Shown here: positions 42,648-54,645 of the stretch, piece by piece
How positions within the stretch are numbered: position 1 is the stretch's first letter
Layout of the letters: each line of letters begins with the position of its first letter
Assembly: GCA_002270565.1 (NCBI GenBank)
Contig: NQMI01000002.1
Location: 940,899 to 1,004,898 of the forward strand
Source of the DNA: Stenocarpella maydis
Lineage: Eukaryota; Ascomycota; Sordariomycetes; Diaporthales; Diaporthaceae
DNA length: 64,000 nt
Direction of reading: 5' to 3'
Notes under the pieces: model-generated
Told to the model about the DNA's origin: nothing
Databases searched by the model: none
The model's input: the letters and a program-made list of their open reading frames with translations, nothing else
Position numbers and translations under genes: made by a program

Positions 42648-45600
42648 ATGGCGTCTGAGCTTGGCCCAAAATCAGAGTTCACCCCATCAGCGAGAAACCA
42701 GTTCTTTGCAAAGGCAGGTGCTGCTTGTCACCATATTCACGCCTGGGATTTATAATACTGACCCGTCATCAGCTCAAACCAGTCTGTGTAGAAATTAGCA
42801 GGCTTGCCCTCCAAGGCGACAAGGGCCATGAGAAGACTGTCGTTGCCAAGCGGCTGCAAGAGCTGCTCTCTCAGCTAAATGGCATCCTGGAGGACCAGAT
42901 CCAATATGATTTCACGGTCCTTGACGACAAGATAGCAGACTATGTCTTCTTTCCCCTGTCACATTTATTGAGGCAGCACGAAAGCCATCCTATCCGCGTC
43001 ATCGAGAGCGTCATCAAATCGCTCCGCCTCCTGATCCAGCACGGCTGGAAATCCAGGATGTCAAAGGACCTCTCTCAGCAGCTCCTTATCCTCTTGACCT
43101 TCATAGTCGGCGGCGTGCCGGGCAGGGAGCAAAGCCATCTTCTGAAGCCCGAGGAGACGATCCTGGAGGGCTACAAGGCCTTGGCGGCGCTGATCAAGGC
43201 AGCGGGGCTGTCGGCCAAGGGCTCACCGTTGACGGACGCCGAGATCATTCCGTCCTTTGGACATTCCGTTTCGGTCATACTGGGCGGCGTCACCGGAGGG
43301 AGCACCCCTGAGATCCAGATCGAGGCGCTGCGTGCAGTCCTGGCCGTGTACACGACCATAAAACAGGACGATGTGCTGGCTACTTTCTTTCCCGGGACCG
43401 TGTCCTCTCTGGCCCGCGTCTTATCCCCGCCTTTGTCGACCAGAGCACAGAAGCGAGTACTTATAAACTCCATCAACGTCCTTAGAGTCGTTATTACCAA
43501 GGTCCTCGGGGACCTCAAGTTGCGAAACCTGCTACGGCAGATGGGAAAAGATGCTTCCGAATCTGACAAGATTGGCAAGGATGAGAAGGGCGAAGGCAAG
43601 GTCCTCACGGCCCCGTGGCTGAGGGCCACAGCTGTGCAGGTCAAGACAGCTTTGTCCACCGTCCTCAAGCTGAGGAATAATAGCGAGCCAGATGTCCTGA
43701 GATCCATGGATCGCTTCTGCATCACACTTTTGGACGAGTGCCACTCGACCTTATCCGACTGCACATCAATGCTCGTCGAGAGTGCCATCATGCTCCAGGA
43801 AGAGCACAACGAGCAGCCCAGCCTCGGCGTAGATGCCCTCGGGGATGAAAGGGCGGGGTTCTACGGTACCTCGTTGCAGGATCTGGCGACAATCTATCCT
43901 GAGTTGTTGGATTTCATCAACGCCACGGTATATAGCTGGATCACTGGCATGCCCCGCGTGATGCAGTCCAGCGATGAGCGGGTGAAGCAGCAGGCCATCC
44001 GCAACATCATCAAAGGCAACGAGCTGGTGTCGGCGCTGCGGATCCAGTCCTCAAACCTGCAGGAGTCGCTTTCCTCAGCCCTGAGGGACAGTGTGGTGTC
44101 CCTGATTCTTAACTCAAAGAACCCCAAGGTCCAGAATGAAGTCGACGTAGACGAGGGTCTCCGGCGGAGTACGGGCACGGTAGGAACAAGCCAGCATTTA
44201 CAGACATACCGACCAATCTTGCTGCCTCAAGAAAGCCAAAGGAATACAAGGCAAGACGTTGCGAGTCTTATACAGAACATTGGCTCGTCATCACAACAAG
44301 TTAGGCTGGCAAATGAGATGCTCCCGTTCATCCTCGATTCCACTGGCGTGGACCAGATCTCAGCCTTCTGGCTTTCTTTCGAACTCCTCAAGTCCTCATT
44401 CGCCAAGACCTCCGAAGTCGACGACTTGTTGGACCTTACGGACGCAGCGCCAGATCCCACCTCACCTGAAGATGCAGAATCCGTCTTCAACGAGCTATAC
44501 TCCTTTGCTGTCTCCATAATCGATGCACACTCCGACGCCATCACCGAAGAGGTAGACTGGCGCCTCGAGGCCATCGCGCTGGAAGTTACCGCGTTCGCCG
44601 GGTACCGTCTCGGTCCGTCTTTCCGCCCAGAGCTCATAGACGTGCTCTACCCCGTGGCGACGTTCCTGGGCTCCACAGTACCGGGGCTCAAAGGCCACGC
44701 GATCGCGACGCTGAACAACCTCGCTTCCTCCTGCGGGTATTGCAGCGTGTCCGAGCTGATCATCGACAATGTGGATTACATGGTGAATTCTGTGTCGCTG
44801 CGGCTGAACCAATTCGATATCTCGCCCGCGTCGACAAAGGTGCTTACCATGATGATCCGCCTGACGGGTCCGAGCCTCCTACCCTTCCTGGATGATGTAG
44901 TCGCCGGTATTTTTGCAGCCCTGGATAGCTACCATGGCTATTCTGCATTCGTGGAGAGTCTGTTCGGGGTGTTGTCGGAGGTGGTCGAGCAAGGCGTCAA
45001 ATCCGACAGGCTTCTTATCGAAGACGGAAAGGACAAAACTGTGAATCACATAAAACGTCCGGCCGAGTCGTCGGGTATTGAAGATGCTCTCACCGTGTTG
45101 GACAGACGGGCAAAGAGGAGGAAGATACAACAAGAAGAGGAAGAGGTCGAGGAAATCATACGCGGCCATCCGAAAGAAGCGTGGAAGTCTGCCAGAGACG
45201 AACTCGACGCCTTCGAGTCCAGGGAAAATGGCGAAGATGAGTCTCAAGAGGCAGCTCCTAACAATAGCGAGGAGGTGACTATCCCGAAAACACCTACATA
45301 TACCATACTCACCAAAATCACCACCCTCACGCAGCATTATCTCACCTCGCCCACGCCGACCTTGCGGAAACAGCTCCTCGACCTGCTCTCGAAGGTGTCA
45401 TCCGCACTGGCGCTGGATGAGAACGCCTTCCTCCCCATCGTCAACAATGTGTGGCCCGTAATTGTGAGCAGACTCTATGACCAGGAGCCATACGTCGTCA
45501 TATCGGCGTGTGGCACGCTGGCAGCATTATGCGAAAGCGCAGGCGATTTCCTGGGCTCGCGTCTCAAGACGGAATGGTCGGATGGGCTGGGAAAGTGGTG

Positions 45601-46087
45601 CTTCAGGGCGAAGGCCGAGGCAGGCAAGAGCAGCAGGAACGTGGGCACCGTGGGCGCGGCCAAGTCGTTGAGGGGTAGCATGCCGGGCACCCAGCACAAA
45701 ACTGGAGGCGCAGATGGCATTGTGATACCTACGCGCGGTGGAGGGGACATGTCTGGCTCGGGCTTGCAGCTCGCGGCGCCACCGACTCACACGGTATCAA
45801 GTGGCCTTGGTAGGTTCGCTTCGGCGGCGCAGACCTGGGACGCGGCTGTGTCTCTCCTCGTTGCTATTGTATCGTTTGTGCGCATCGACGACGACATCTT
45901 TGAGCAGATCCTCGACCTGCTAGCAGACGACGTGCTCCTGCGCAACGGAGAGGCCCGCAGGGCCATGGAGGTTGTCAATGCCGATGCGGTGTGGCTGGCT
46001 CTGTACGAGAGGAATATGTTAGAGCCACGGCCAGCGCCGGTCATGGAAGACGTGAGCTTCGTGCACATGGAGAAGGCTGGAGGCTGA
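42648..46087 (+). CDS. TTI1-like HEAT-repeat subunit of the TTT complex
   Basis: Predicted 1126-residue helical-repeat protein, homologue of Tel2-interacting protein 1, which with TEL2 and TTI2 stabilises PIKK kinases such as TOR, ATM and ATR. Exon 1 (42648-42713) gives MASELGPKSEFTPSARNQFF; exon 2 (42773-46087) continues LKPVCVEISRLAL. The start of exon 2 and blocks such as FTVLDDKIADYVFFPLSHLL and the C-terminal part (FLPIVNNVWPVIVSRLYDQEPYVV) fit the TTI1 family. The intron 42714-42772 appears to use a GC donor (AAG/GCAGGT) with a CTGAC branch site; the nearby GT donor would need a different acceptor and lose the LKP residues. An acidic, Lys-rich low-complexity segment lies in the middle (KRRKIQQEEEEVEE). 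Confidence 0.88.
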
Positions 46088-47392
46088 GGGGGGTAATCAA
46101 AGGTCTCGGTTGCGCGTAGGAAACCCATCAGGGGACTTGAAACGTCTAGCCAATCATCCAAAGCACCCGTCCAGGCATGTCTGCGGCGACACATTCAAGA
46201 GTCCGGCGCATCTATGGCTTTGCAATGTGTCTCTCGCGCCTCGGAGAGGAGAGGAGACTGTCTGGCTTACCTTCCCCTTGCCAGACTCGCATAGTCACGG
46301 TCCGACCAGGCTATCACGTATGGTCATAGTGGGGGGCAGGAACGTAACATCCCCATTCAGGGAGCCATGGCAATAGCTTTCCATGCATTCTTCCAGAAGC
46401 ATGCACGGGCACATTACCAGCACACCCTCGGCCACTGGGCTCGGCAGCACGAGCTTTACTACCAAGTACTACGTATACTAGACACAGTAGGCCGAGTGGG
46501 GGCATACCGCCGATCTCTCACTGGCGTGATCAACGTCCTGAAGCTGTGCCAGTTACGCGCGCACTTGTTCCGCGGTTACTCAAGCCACACGTGATACGGC
46601 CGGTGCCTTTGAGAGAAAAAAGTGCCTGTGCCTCTCGTCTGTACCTGCCTCTCCGGGCCTGACACTGACCCGAAGTATGGGCGAGTGCCAGCCAGATCAG
46701 CTGTCATGTCCTCGAAACTAAACGAAATGCATCGGTGTGGTACGAAGCAGGATGTTGGTGGGGGGGGGGAGGGGGTTGGAATGGGAGATCGGAGAAGCTT
46801 CCGCGGTAGGAAAGGCTGGGCTCATTGAACCCGCCGGGTATCGCCTCACGTATACCAAGTGTCTCCCCCGCCTCCCGGCTGTTTCCCAGGAATGTGTTAG
46901 TACACTACTGGGCCGATGCTGAATCGCGGCGGCGGCTACACCAGGCTTGTTGGGTGGGATTGCATGAAGTGGCATCGAGTGCCTCGAGTGCAGGACCGCA
47001 TAGAAGGCTTCCAGAAGAATGTTTTGGCAGCGCCCGATCAGCTGCAGCCCGACCCGGCGAATTGGAACGCGTCGCAGGGTCCTCGCGGGGAGACGGATTC
47101 TGGCCTAACGACACCATCCAGGTAGGCCACCCCGGCGTTGCCGACCTGGAGCTCGGCTTGCCAAGGTTGCCCTCGGCGGTTTTGCGGGTGTATTGCCAAA
47201 CGCAGGACAAGCTATAGTTTGACGGGCAAAGGTCCAGAAACCAGAATGCGTCAACTATGTGGTTCACAGAACAACGAGCTCAATGAAGCTGGACAATTGG
47301 CACGTCGCAAAAGTGGGCCGAGGGCCAGCCCTCTTGGCCAGGTCTGGGTCGTGTGACAGGTCTGTATTCTGCGCCTGGTAGTAGATCCTTGG

Positions 47393-47608
47393 CTAGTGGT
47401 CAAGCCTTTGCCCAGGAGTGATAGACCTGAGGGCCGCAGCCAAGCTGGACGGGGCGACTCTTGGCCACGGGTAATGCGCCTCGTAAAGCTTAGCAACGAC
47501 CGCAAGTCCCAGCTCTGATGCGGAGGCAGCATGAGATGCTGATGGAGAGAGAGAGATGGCGAGGCTAATCAGTCCCAGTGGAACGGACAGGATAGGGACT
47601 GTTCGCAT
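47393..47608 (-). CDS. possible small secreted protein (weak)
   Basis: A 71-codon frame starting MRTVPILSVPLGLISLAISL has a basic N-terminus, a hydrophobic core and an Ala-rich AXA-like site (SASHAASA), resembling a secretion signal. The mature part has no Cys and no known domain. Small open frames with hydrophobic starts arise by chance, so this is a candidate only. Confidence 0.2.
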   Translation of the reverse strand: MRTVPILSVPLGLISLAISLSPSASHAASASELGLAVVAKLYEAHYPWPRVAPSSLAAALRSITPGQRLDH

Positions 47609-48369
47609 GAGTTTGCGGCTGCTCGATGGATGAGCACAGGCACGCAGCCATGTTGTGTGTGCAAGTAGATACATAGTAGGTGGTGGTCAGAAGTTTGCGT
47701 TTCCCGCAGGCCCGCGCCATGCTCTAGTGAACCTAATAAGCAACCCGAAGGGATTACTCCGTATACATAGGCCTTGGCTTGGCTTTTCTGGAAACGCTAG
47801 AAGCTTTCGGGCGAGATGCAGTGGCAGGCTGGCGAGGGGGGATTTGCCACGAGATAGTGGCGGCCAGAAGGTATCTTTTGTGGATGGACGCCGTCTACAC
47901 TTGGTACTATGCGGCAAGCAGACAGCAGACCGTGCGTTGGTCACTAGTGTGGGCTTGCTGACCGGCCAGGTGTTTCGGATAGGTATTTAACCTCATCAGA
48001 GATACCTGAGGTAATCTTGATGGAGGAGGATTTCCAGGGTGGGCTCTGGTATAGTGTAGGCGCGAACATTAGTGCAAGATAGCGAGTCCCGACCCCCAGA
48101 TTCCACGGCTGTTACGTACGTAATTGATTGATGAGAGCGGGAGAGATCAGGCCAACTTCTGTTCTGGCCTGGTCGACCCCAGAGTACGGAGCATGGAGCT
48201 AGTGGGTCAGGAGGATCAAAGTGCCCGAGTCAGAGGCGGATGTAGTGTACATGGCATAAGCGAGAAGGAGGCCGATTGTCCATAGTCATAATTCACAGCT
48301 CTGTTAGCTGATTAATGGATTTGAAATGTAAAATAGTATGATGCCAGTTGGCCCTGGTTTTGGCCCTGG

Positions 48370-48406
48370 CCTGGCAGCCCGCCTGGCAGCCCGCCTGGCA
48401 GCCTGG
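48370..48406. repeat. 12-bp minisatellite CCTGGCAGCCCG, 3 copies
   Basis: Three tandem copies with the last one diverged; flanked by further CTGGCC-rich sequence. No function is apparent. Confidence 0.85.
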
Positions 48407-49470
48407 CTCGCTGCCCTGGGCACGTACATACAGAGGAGTCCAAGAGCTGGATGCAACCTTCCTTTCCTGAGATGCGCTGATTGGCAGTCGTGCCTTCCTT
48501 ATCAACGGGGACAGGGGCCATGGTCATCGGCAGCAAGGGTTCTAGTGTAGTGTAGTGTAAAGTCTCCCCCCAACCCATCAGCCCACCCGGTCAAGCTTCA
48601 AGCCCAGCTTGTCAGTCATTAGCCGCAGTCGCTTTCGTACGGCAACATGGTCCCCCAGATGAAGCTTGATTGATCCCAGACCCTGCAGCCATCCTTCTGA
48701 GAATCCCTCTGAGTTGGCTTCTTCCGAGTCTGTCCTGCGTAAGTGCTCCATTGTGCATCCTCATGGGCTAGGCCACTCACAATGACAGAAAAGCAGACGC
48801 GAGAGAGAGAGAGAGCTGGCTGGTCGAGATGGGCAAAATTCTCCCTTTAGACTCGAGAGAGTGCCACTACCTGAAACACTATCCCAGCCCTCTGGTCCCT
48901 CAAGGTTTCCCGGGCTCATCGCATGCAATATCCGTTCGTTTCCTCGTCCCACCGGGACTCCGCACACATGGTTACAGTACATAGTACCTTTGTGAGCCCT
49001 CCGGATGGGCAACCAACCAGGCCATCTGATCTCGAGATCCTCACAGAGCACCTGGGGGCTGCATTTATCCCAATACTCCGTAACATGTGCTCGACTGACC
49101 CGGTTCCCACACTGTCGGTGCCGATACCCAACAATGTCTCTGCCACCGGGGCCCACCCTGCCTGGTCAGCCGCACTGCTGGGACCCAGGGCCGACTTGCA
49201 GCGCGGTGCTAGCTCAATCTCCTCCTCCATGGTGGTTAGCGTGCCGTCGAGGCCTTTTCGCATTCGGCCCCCTGTCTCAATATCTCTGGCTGGTTGCCCT
49301 GGTCCTGGACGTGCCCCATCCTCGTGCCAAATCTTATAACTATGTCTTGCCCCTCTGCCTCGTTGCCCGCATGCTCGTGCCCCAGGTGCTTCCATCCTCC
49401 TGGCCAAAATCCTATACCCACGCGTTGGAACGACCGTCCACACGACAAGAGGCCCCAATAGCCTACCAAG

Positions 49471-51244
49471 ATGGCACAACACGGCGAGAAGAGCACCCCG
49501 GACAAGGAGGTAATCGAGCCTCATAATGGCTACGGTTCGGAAACTGTCGACGAGGAGGTTGGCGTCGTCAACAAGTCGGGCTCCCTGGCCCGTGATCTGA
49601 AGTCGCGACACATGCAGATGATTGCAATTGGTATGTGGCCAATCCCGTCGTCTTCTCGAGGTCTTGTCGGTTGCACAAAACTGACATACTACTTCGTCTC
49701 ACAGGTGGCGCCATTGGTGCTGGTCTCTTTGTCGGGTCCGGGAGTGCCCTGCATGCTGGTGGCCCTGCGTCGCTCGTCATCTGCTACTCCATCATTGGAG
49801 TCATGCTTTTGTTTACCTGCCAGGCCCTGGCCGAACTGGCTGTCCTCTACCCAGTCAACGGTGCCTTCTATACTTACGTCGTCCGGTTTATTGACCCGTC
49901 ATGGGGCTTCGCCATGGGCTGGGACTACGCCATCTCGTGGTTGACCGTCCTGCCCTTCGAACTTGTTGCCGCCTCTATCACCATCAGCTACTGGCGTGAC
50001 GACCTCAACATGGGGATTTGGGTCACCGTTTTCCTCGTGGTCCTTGCTGTCATCCAGATATTTGGTGTCCGAGGCTATGGAGAGGTCGAGTTCGTTCTGA
50101 GCATGATTAAGATCGCAGCCTGCACTGGTTTCATCATCCTCGGGATAGTCATCAACTGCGGAGGTGTTGGGAACCAAGGCTACCTTGGAGCAAAGTACTG
50201 GCACGATCCCGGTGCGTTCCGGAACGGCTTCAACGGCTTCTGCTCGGTCTTCGTCGTCGCCGCCTTCGCATTCGGCGGTACGGAGCTCGTCGGTCTTGCC
50301 GCTGCCGAGTCTGCCAACCCAAGGAAGGCAATACCTCTCGCGTCAAAGCAGGTTTTCTGGCGTATCTTCTTCTTCTACGTCGTGAACCTGTTCATCGTGG
50401 GTCTGATCCTCCCCTCCAGCGATGAACGCCTCCTGGGCTCCTCGGGCGCAAACACCAAGGCCTCGCCCTTCGTGCTTGCCATCGAGGATGCTGGCATCAA
50501 GGTTCTGCCCTCCATCTTCAACGCTGTCATCACCCTCGCCGTCATCTCTGTCGCAAACTCCTGTACCTTTGGCTCCACGAGGACGATGCAAGCTATGGCC
50601 GAGCAGGGAATGGCCCCCAAGTTCCTAGCATATGTCGACAAGCACGGGCGCCCAATCTACTGTGTCATCGTGCAACTCTGCTTTGGCCTTCTGGCCTTCA
50701 TTGGCGAGGCCTCCTCGTCGAGCGACATCTTCACCTGGCTCCTGTCTCTCTCCGGTCTGTCTTACTTCTTCGTGTGGGGATCCATCTGCGCCACACATAT
50801 CCGCTTCCGCAGCGCATGGAAGCAGCAGGGCTACAGCCTGGACCTCATCCCTTATAAGCCAACCTTGGGCGTCTGGGGAAGCTGGATTGGTTTCTTGCTT
50901 TGCTGCCTATGCTTGATCGCTACGTTCTACAGTTCGCTCTACGTAAGTTCGCCTCAGGCCCCCGGCTACACTTCTGGAATCAAGCTTGCTAACAGCGCTG
51001 TGTATAGCCATCCCCAAATGCGACCCCCGACCCAGAGTATTTCTTCCAGCAGTACATGGCTGCTCCCATGGTCCTGGCACTGTACCTCTTCTGGAAGATC
51101 TACACGAGGGACTGGCGTTTCTTGGTGCCCATCCACGAGATAGATCTCATGGCTGGCGCCCGTCTGAACAACGTTACCGAAAACGAGGATGATGATTTGA
51201 AGAAGCAGCCCTTGTACAAGCGTGTTCTTCGCGGTCTTTTCTAG
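49471..51244 (+). CDS. amino-acid permease (YAT/APC family)
   Basis: Predicted plasma-membrane proton-coupled amino-acid transporter, 544 residues, about 12 membrane spans. Three exons: 49471-49630, 49705-50942 and 51008-51244, with intron 1 splitting a Gly codon in the first membrane segment. The family signature is clear: RHMQMIAIGGAIGAGLFVGSG, followed by GGPASLVICYSIIG, ALAELAVLYPVNGAFYTY and FAFGGTELVGLAAAESANPRKAIP. The N-terminal 50 residues are hydrophilic with several Lys suited to ubiquitin-dependent turnover, as in Gap1-type permeases (inference). The C-terminal region ends DLKKQPLYKRVLRGLF. The precise substrate range is not predictable. It faces, tail to tail, a Leu3/PrtT-like regulator gene. 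Confidence 0.92.
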
Positions 51245-52004
51245 ACAACTTGAGGATTATAATAGTGAGCTACGGAAGCTATTTCTCCGGGCTTATTGAT
51301 ATATAATGAAAAAATAGCATGTCTTGCAGTTGGATAGAGATTTTTCTAGTGAAAGCATCTGGGAACCCTCATTAGTCAATAGGTATTATCGAGATACCAT
51401 GGCTCTATTGCCAGAAATTGAACACCGTTTCACCCACATGCCTCCTAAGTCTGCCGGTAAGCGACCACTAGCGAGAATGGTGCGTCCACTGTCTAGCCAC
51501 AGCTCAGCCGGCCCCCTGAGACCGACAACATGAGGCCCAGCCCAGCATCGACCTTCCAAAAGTGACATGGGCGCCTGCACTTGGTAGAATCCCCAAGTGC
51601 CACATGCCGCATTAAGCCGGAAGGTTACAATACCGGCGTGTGCGCGCTTGTATGACCTCAATTATGAACTACGGAAACCCACGCTCTTGCTCGAACGACA
51701 AGCACACTAAGTTCACAAGACGCGCTGGCTAGGAGCTTGGTCACATTGCGTACCGGGAAATGATGCTTCGGTCGTACCGAGGAGGTTGGGGAACGGAAAA
51801 AAAAAGCTTGTCTTGGATAGCTGCCTGCCCTCTTGGGTCAAGGCAGGGTCCCAGAATAGGCAGTAGTATTATTTTAGTATACGCAAGCTCAGGCCTCTCA
51901 GCCACTCGACCCCTCTCCCGGGGACATGATGCTGCTTTGCCGGCTCTCCTCCATGCTAATGTCAAGCGCGTCTCACATCGTGTGGCCGGTGATCATTCGG
52001 CTGC
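51245..52004. other. intergenic, convergent 3' ends
   Basis: The 760 bp between permease (+) and regulator (-) stop codons. It must contain both 3' UTRs; an AT-rich stretch with ATATAATGAAAAAATA follows the permease stop. No gene was supported. Confidence 0.5.
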
Positions 52005-54319
52005 CTAGGTGACGACAGTGTCCATGAGGGCGGGGTCAAAGTTCATGTCAAAGTCCTTCATGAACGCGTCCCAGTCGATCCTCGAGAGCGGGTCGGCGGC
52101 CATCATCTCGGCCGCGCTCGCCACGGCGGCCACGCCCGCCGCCCCCTCGGCGGCAACAGGCTGGGGCGTGACCTTGTCCGGGCGTATCTGCTCCATCTGG
52201 CGCTTCCACCTGCGGATGCAGTCGAGCGGCAGGCCCATGCCGAGGCGGTGCGAGAACTCCATCTGGCCGAGGGCCGACAGCTCCGTGGCCGGGAGGATCT
52301 CTCGCACGCTCCAGGCGCTCTCCATCATCTTGGAGGCGCGCATCGGCAGGTCGCCGTCCTGGATGCTGCACAGCCTCACGCCGGTGAGGGCCTCGCTGAC
52401 CACGGCGTCCGGGGTGGTTCCGGCGTCCTGGAGCTGGCGCTCGATCACCTCCTTGGTGGACGGGGACAGCAGCGCCGAGATGACGACGCAGCCTGCCGAC
52501 AGCATGGAGCGGCAGACGAAGTGGGGTGAGTGGGACAGGAACTCGATCTCGCTGTTGAGCTTCAGGGCCAGCCTGATGACCGACTGCGCGGTCGTGTGGC
52601 AGCGCAGGGCGTTGCGCTTGAATGCCTCCTGGCTGAAACCGGGCATTGGCATGAAGTAGAATACCTGTAGCTCCAGCAGGGTTGATAGTATGGTGAACTG
52701 GTCCACCCCTGTGCAAACCAGTCAGGAATCAGTACCAGCATGGCGTGGTTGTCGAACGAGATGAGAGGCTTACCTGAGATGCCTGCGGACATGAGGCTCT
52801 GGACCTTGAGGAAGTCCTCCTCTAGCTGCTCCACGACATGGTGGGAAATCCCCTTCTCTTGTTCCAGGTTGGCGGCTACTGTTCTGCCCACCCTGTGCAA
52901 GAATGCCGCACTCTCCAGAAGGACATGGAAGTACATCGGGATCTTGACTGGGCTCGTCCTATCAAGGACACTCTCGATTGTGCTGTTAAAGTACTGACCA
53001 GTAGATGGAGTGCCACCATACGTTGACACTCGCTGGGATATGATGTTGAAGCCAACCCAGGAATACACAGCCTCCTCGTCGCTTACTGACAGACGGTAGG
53101 CTGGGAACACTTGACTCGGAAAGTCGCCGCGGCCGGTGTGGATGCCGAGCATGTAACAGCTGTTCATGAGGAGTGACACGTATACAGGAGAGGGGTCCTT
53201 CATGAAGCGGATTGTGGGCAAGGGCCATACGCTCAAGATCAGCAACGCGTTGATGGTGGCCAGAGAGACGGGCGGGTCAGATACACTCCCCCAGATCTCG
53301 TTCCTGACCGCATCGACGAGGAAGTCAAAGATGCCACTCTCGTGGGACGACTTCCTGCAGGCTGTGACAACAATGACCCAGAAAAGAACGGGCCCAGCAT
53401 TGTAGATGGCATCTGGCTCCCTAATGCGGACAACGGGAAAGTAAGGATGGAAGTGCTCAAAGTACTGATCGAAATAGCGATCGATGTCCTCGCCGGAGAA
53501 GACCCTCGACTTGAGTGCCCTCGGCTGTGCAGGGTGGCCACTTGCAGAAGACGGGGTAGTCAGGGGGCCTGGAGTCAAGGCGGGGACAGAAGAGGTCTCG
53601 GGGTAGGTTCTCGGGGGCGGAGCATTGCTGAAGGACGGTATAGATGCCAGAGGAGTCACGCCGGACGAGAAGCCGGCTGTGGTGTACAGGCGAGGCTGAT
53701 CCGCCCTCGGACTTGGTAAATGTGGCTGCTGTATTGGGATAGAGGGCAAGGGAAGCTGGCCATGTGGAGCGGAAGACGATGTCTGCGGCGCCACTGCCTG
53801 TTTGATGCTCTGGACCTCCTGGACGAGCTCATCGAATTTGCTGCAGCGTGTCAGAACGGCCCTTCAGACTTGTTGCTGGCAAAGGGAGGACGGGGAACAT
53901 GTGGTCACATAAGGGGAGACGAGAAGATATGAAGATATAAAGCGACACGGGATACCAGCATCCGCCACACTGGACACATCCGGTAGCGCAAATTCTAGGC
54001 ATGTGCTAGAGAAGGCGCCAGGCTCGACACTCACCTCCGCTTGCTCACTCTCTTGTGAGACTTGTCAACAACGCAGCGCAGCTTCAGCTTCTGGCAGCGC
54101 TGGCAAGGCTGGCCAGGGACCGTGCTGGCGTTGCATTTCACCTGTGGGCACTTGTCAATGTCGTGGTTGGGAAAAAGAAGTGCAATGCCAGTGCCACGGC
54201 ACCTTTGAGTCCCTGCACGACACGCAGGCGGTGTTCCTCTTGATGCGGGACTGCGGGGACGACTGCTCGGCGGCCGAGGCCAGCAGGTCGAGCGACTCGC
54301 GCGACTCCCCGCCGGACAT
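52005..54319 (-). CDS. Zn2Cys6 transcription factor, Leu3/PrtT-like
   Basis: Nuclear DNA-binding regulator of 664 residues in four exons: 54319-54203, 54141-54035, 53840-52774 and 52708-52005. The zinc cluster is assembled across intron 1: TACVSCRDSK joined to VKCNASTVPGQPCQRCQKL, giving C-x2-C-x6-C-x9-C-x2-C-x6-C, followed by LRCVVDKSHKRVSKR. The long third spacer and CVVDK..KR linker recall the Leu3/PrtT group. After the 194-bp intron 2 comes a short coiled-coil-like helix (FDELVQEVQSIKQAV), a Pro-rich linker, then a fungal-specific factor domain (YFDQYFEHFHPYFPVVR through the YVSLLMNSCYMLGIHTG region). The acidic C-terminus (DWDAFMKDFDMNFDPALMD) fits an activation domain. Whether it controls proteases or leucine genes is not known. 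Confidence 0.88.
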
Positions 54320-54645
54320 GGTGGGCAGATGGAGGCTTCAATCGACTCGACGGCGGGTTGTGGTATGTGTGCCCGTCGCGAAGGGGGAGATGTTGCCGAA
54401 GCGCTACCGACAGTCCTCAGTGTTCGCCGGATCGGCTCTGCGAAGCTGACGCGGTGGGGCGGGGTTGGGGGACCTGCTCATCCCAGCCTCAGACCACCTT
54501 GACGGGGCCTGCAGCCGAGGCAGCCCACATCGGGTCGGTATTTCTGAGATAAGATCGTGTCACATCTACCTGTGATGTTGCCGATGCACAGGTCGCCACT
54601 CTCATTACTCCAAGGCAATTCAAATTTACATCTCCACTGCCAGCC
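54320..54645. promoter_or_regulatory. upstream region of the regulator
   Basis: The 326 bp between the regulator start and the stop of the next minus-strand gene. It must hold the regulator promoter and the PEBP gene 3' UTR. Nothing specific was recognised. Confidence 0.45.

Larger units (their letters stand above)
46088..49470. other. gene-poor interval, 3.4 kb
   Basis: No gene is supported apart from one weak small secreted-protein candidate (47393-47608). Other open frames overlap on opposite strands without domains. A 12-bp minisatellite is present near 48370. The right end must include the permease promoter. Confidence 0.5.
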
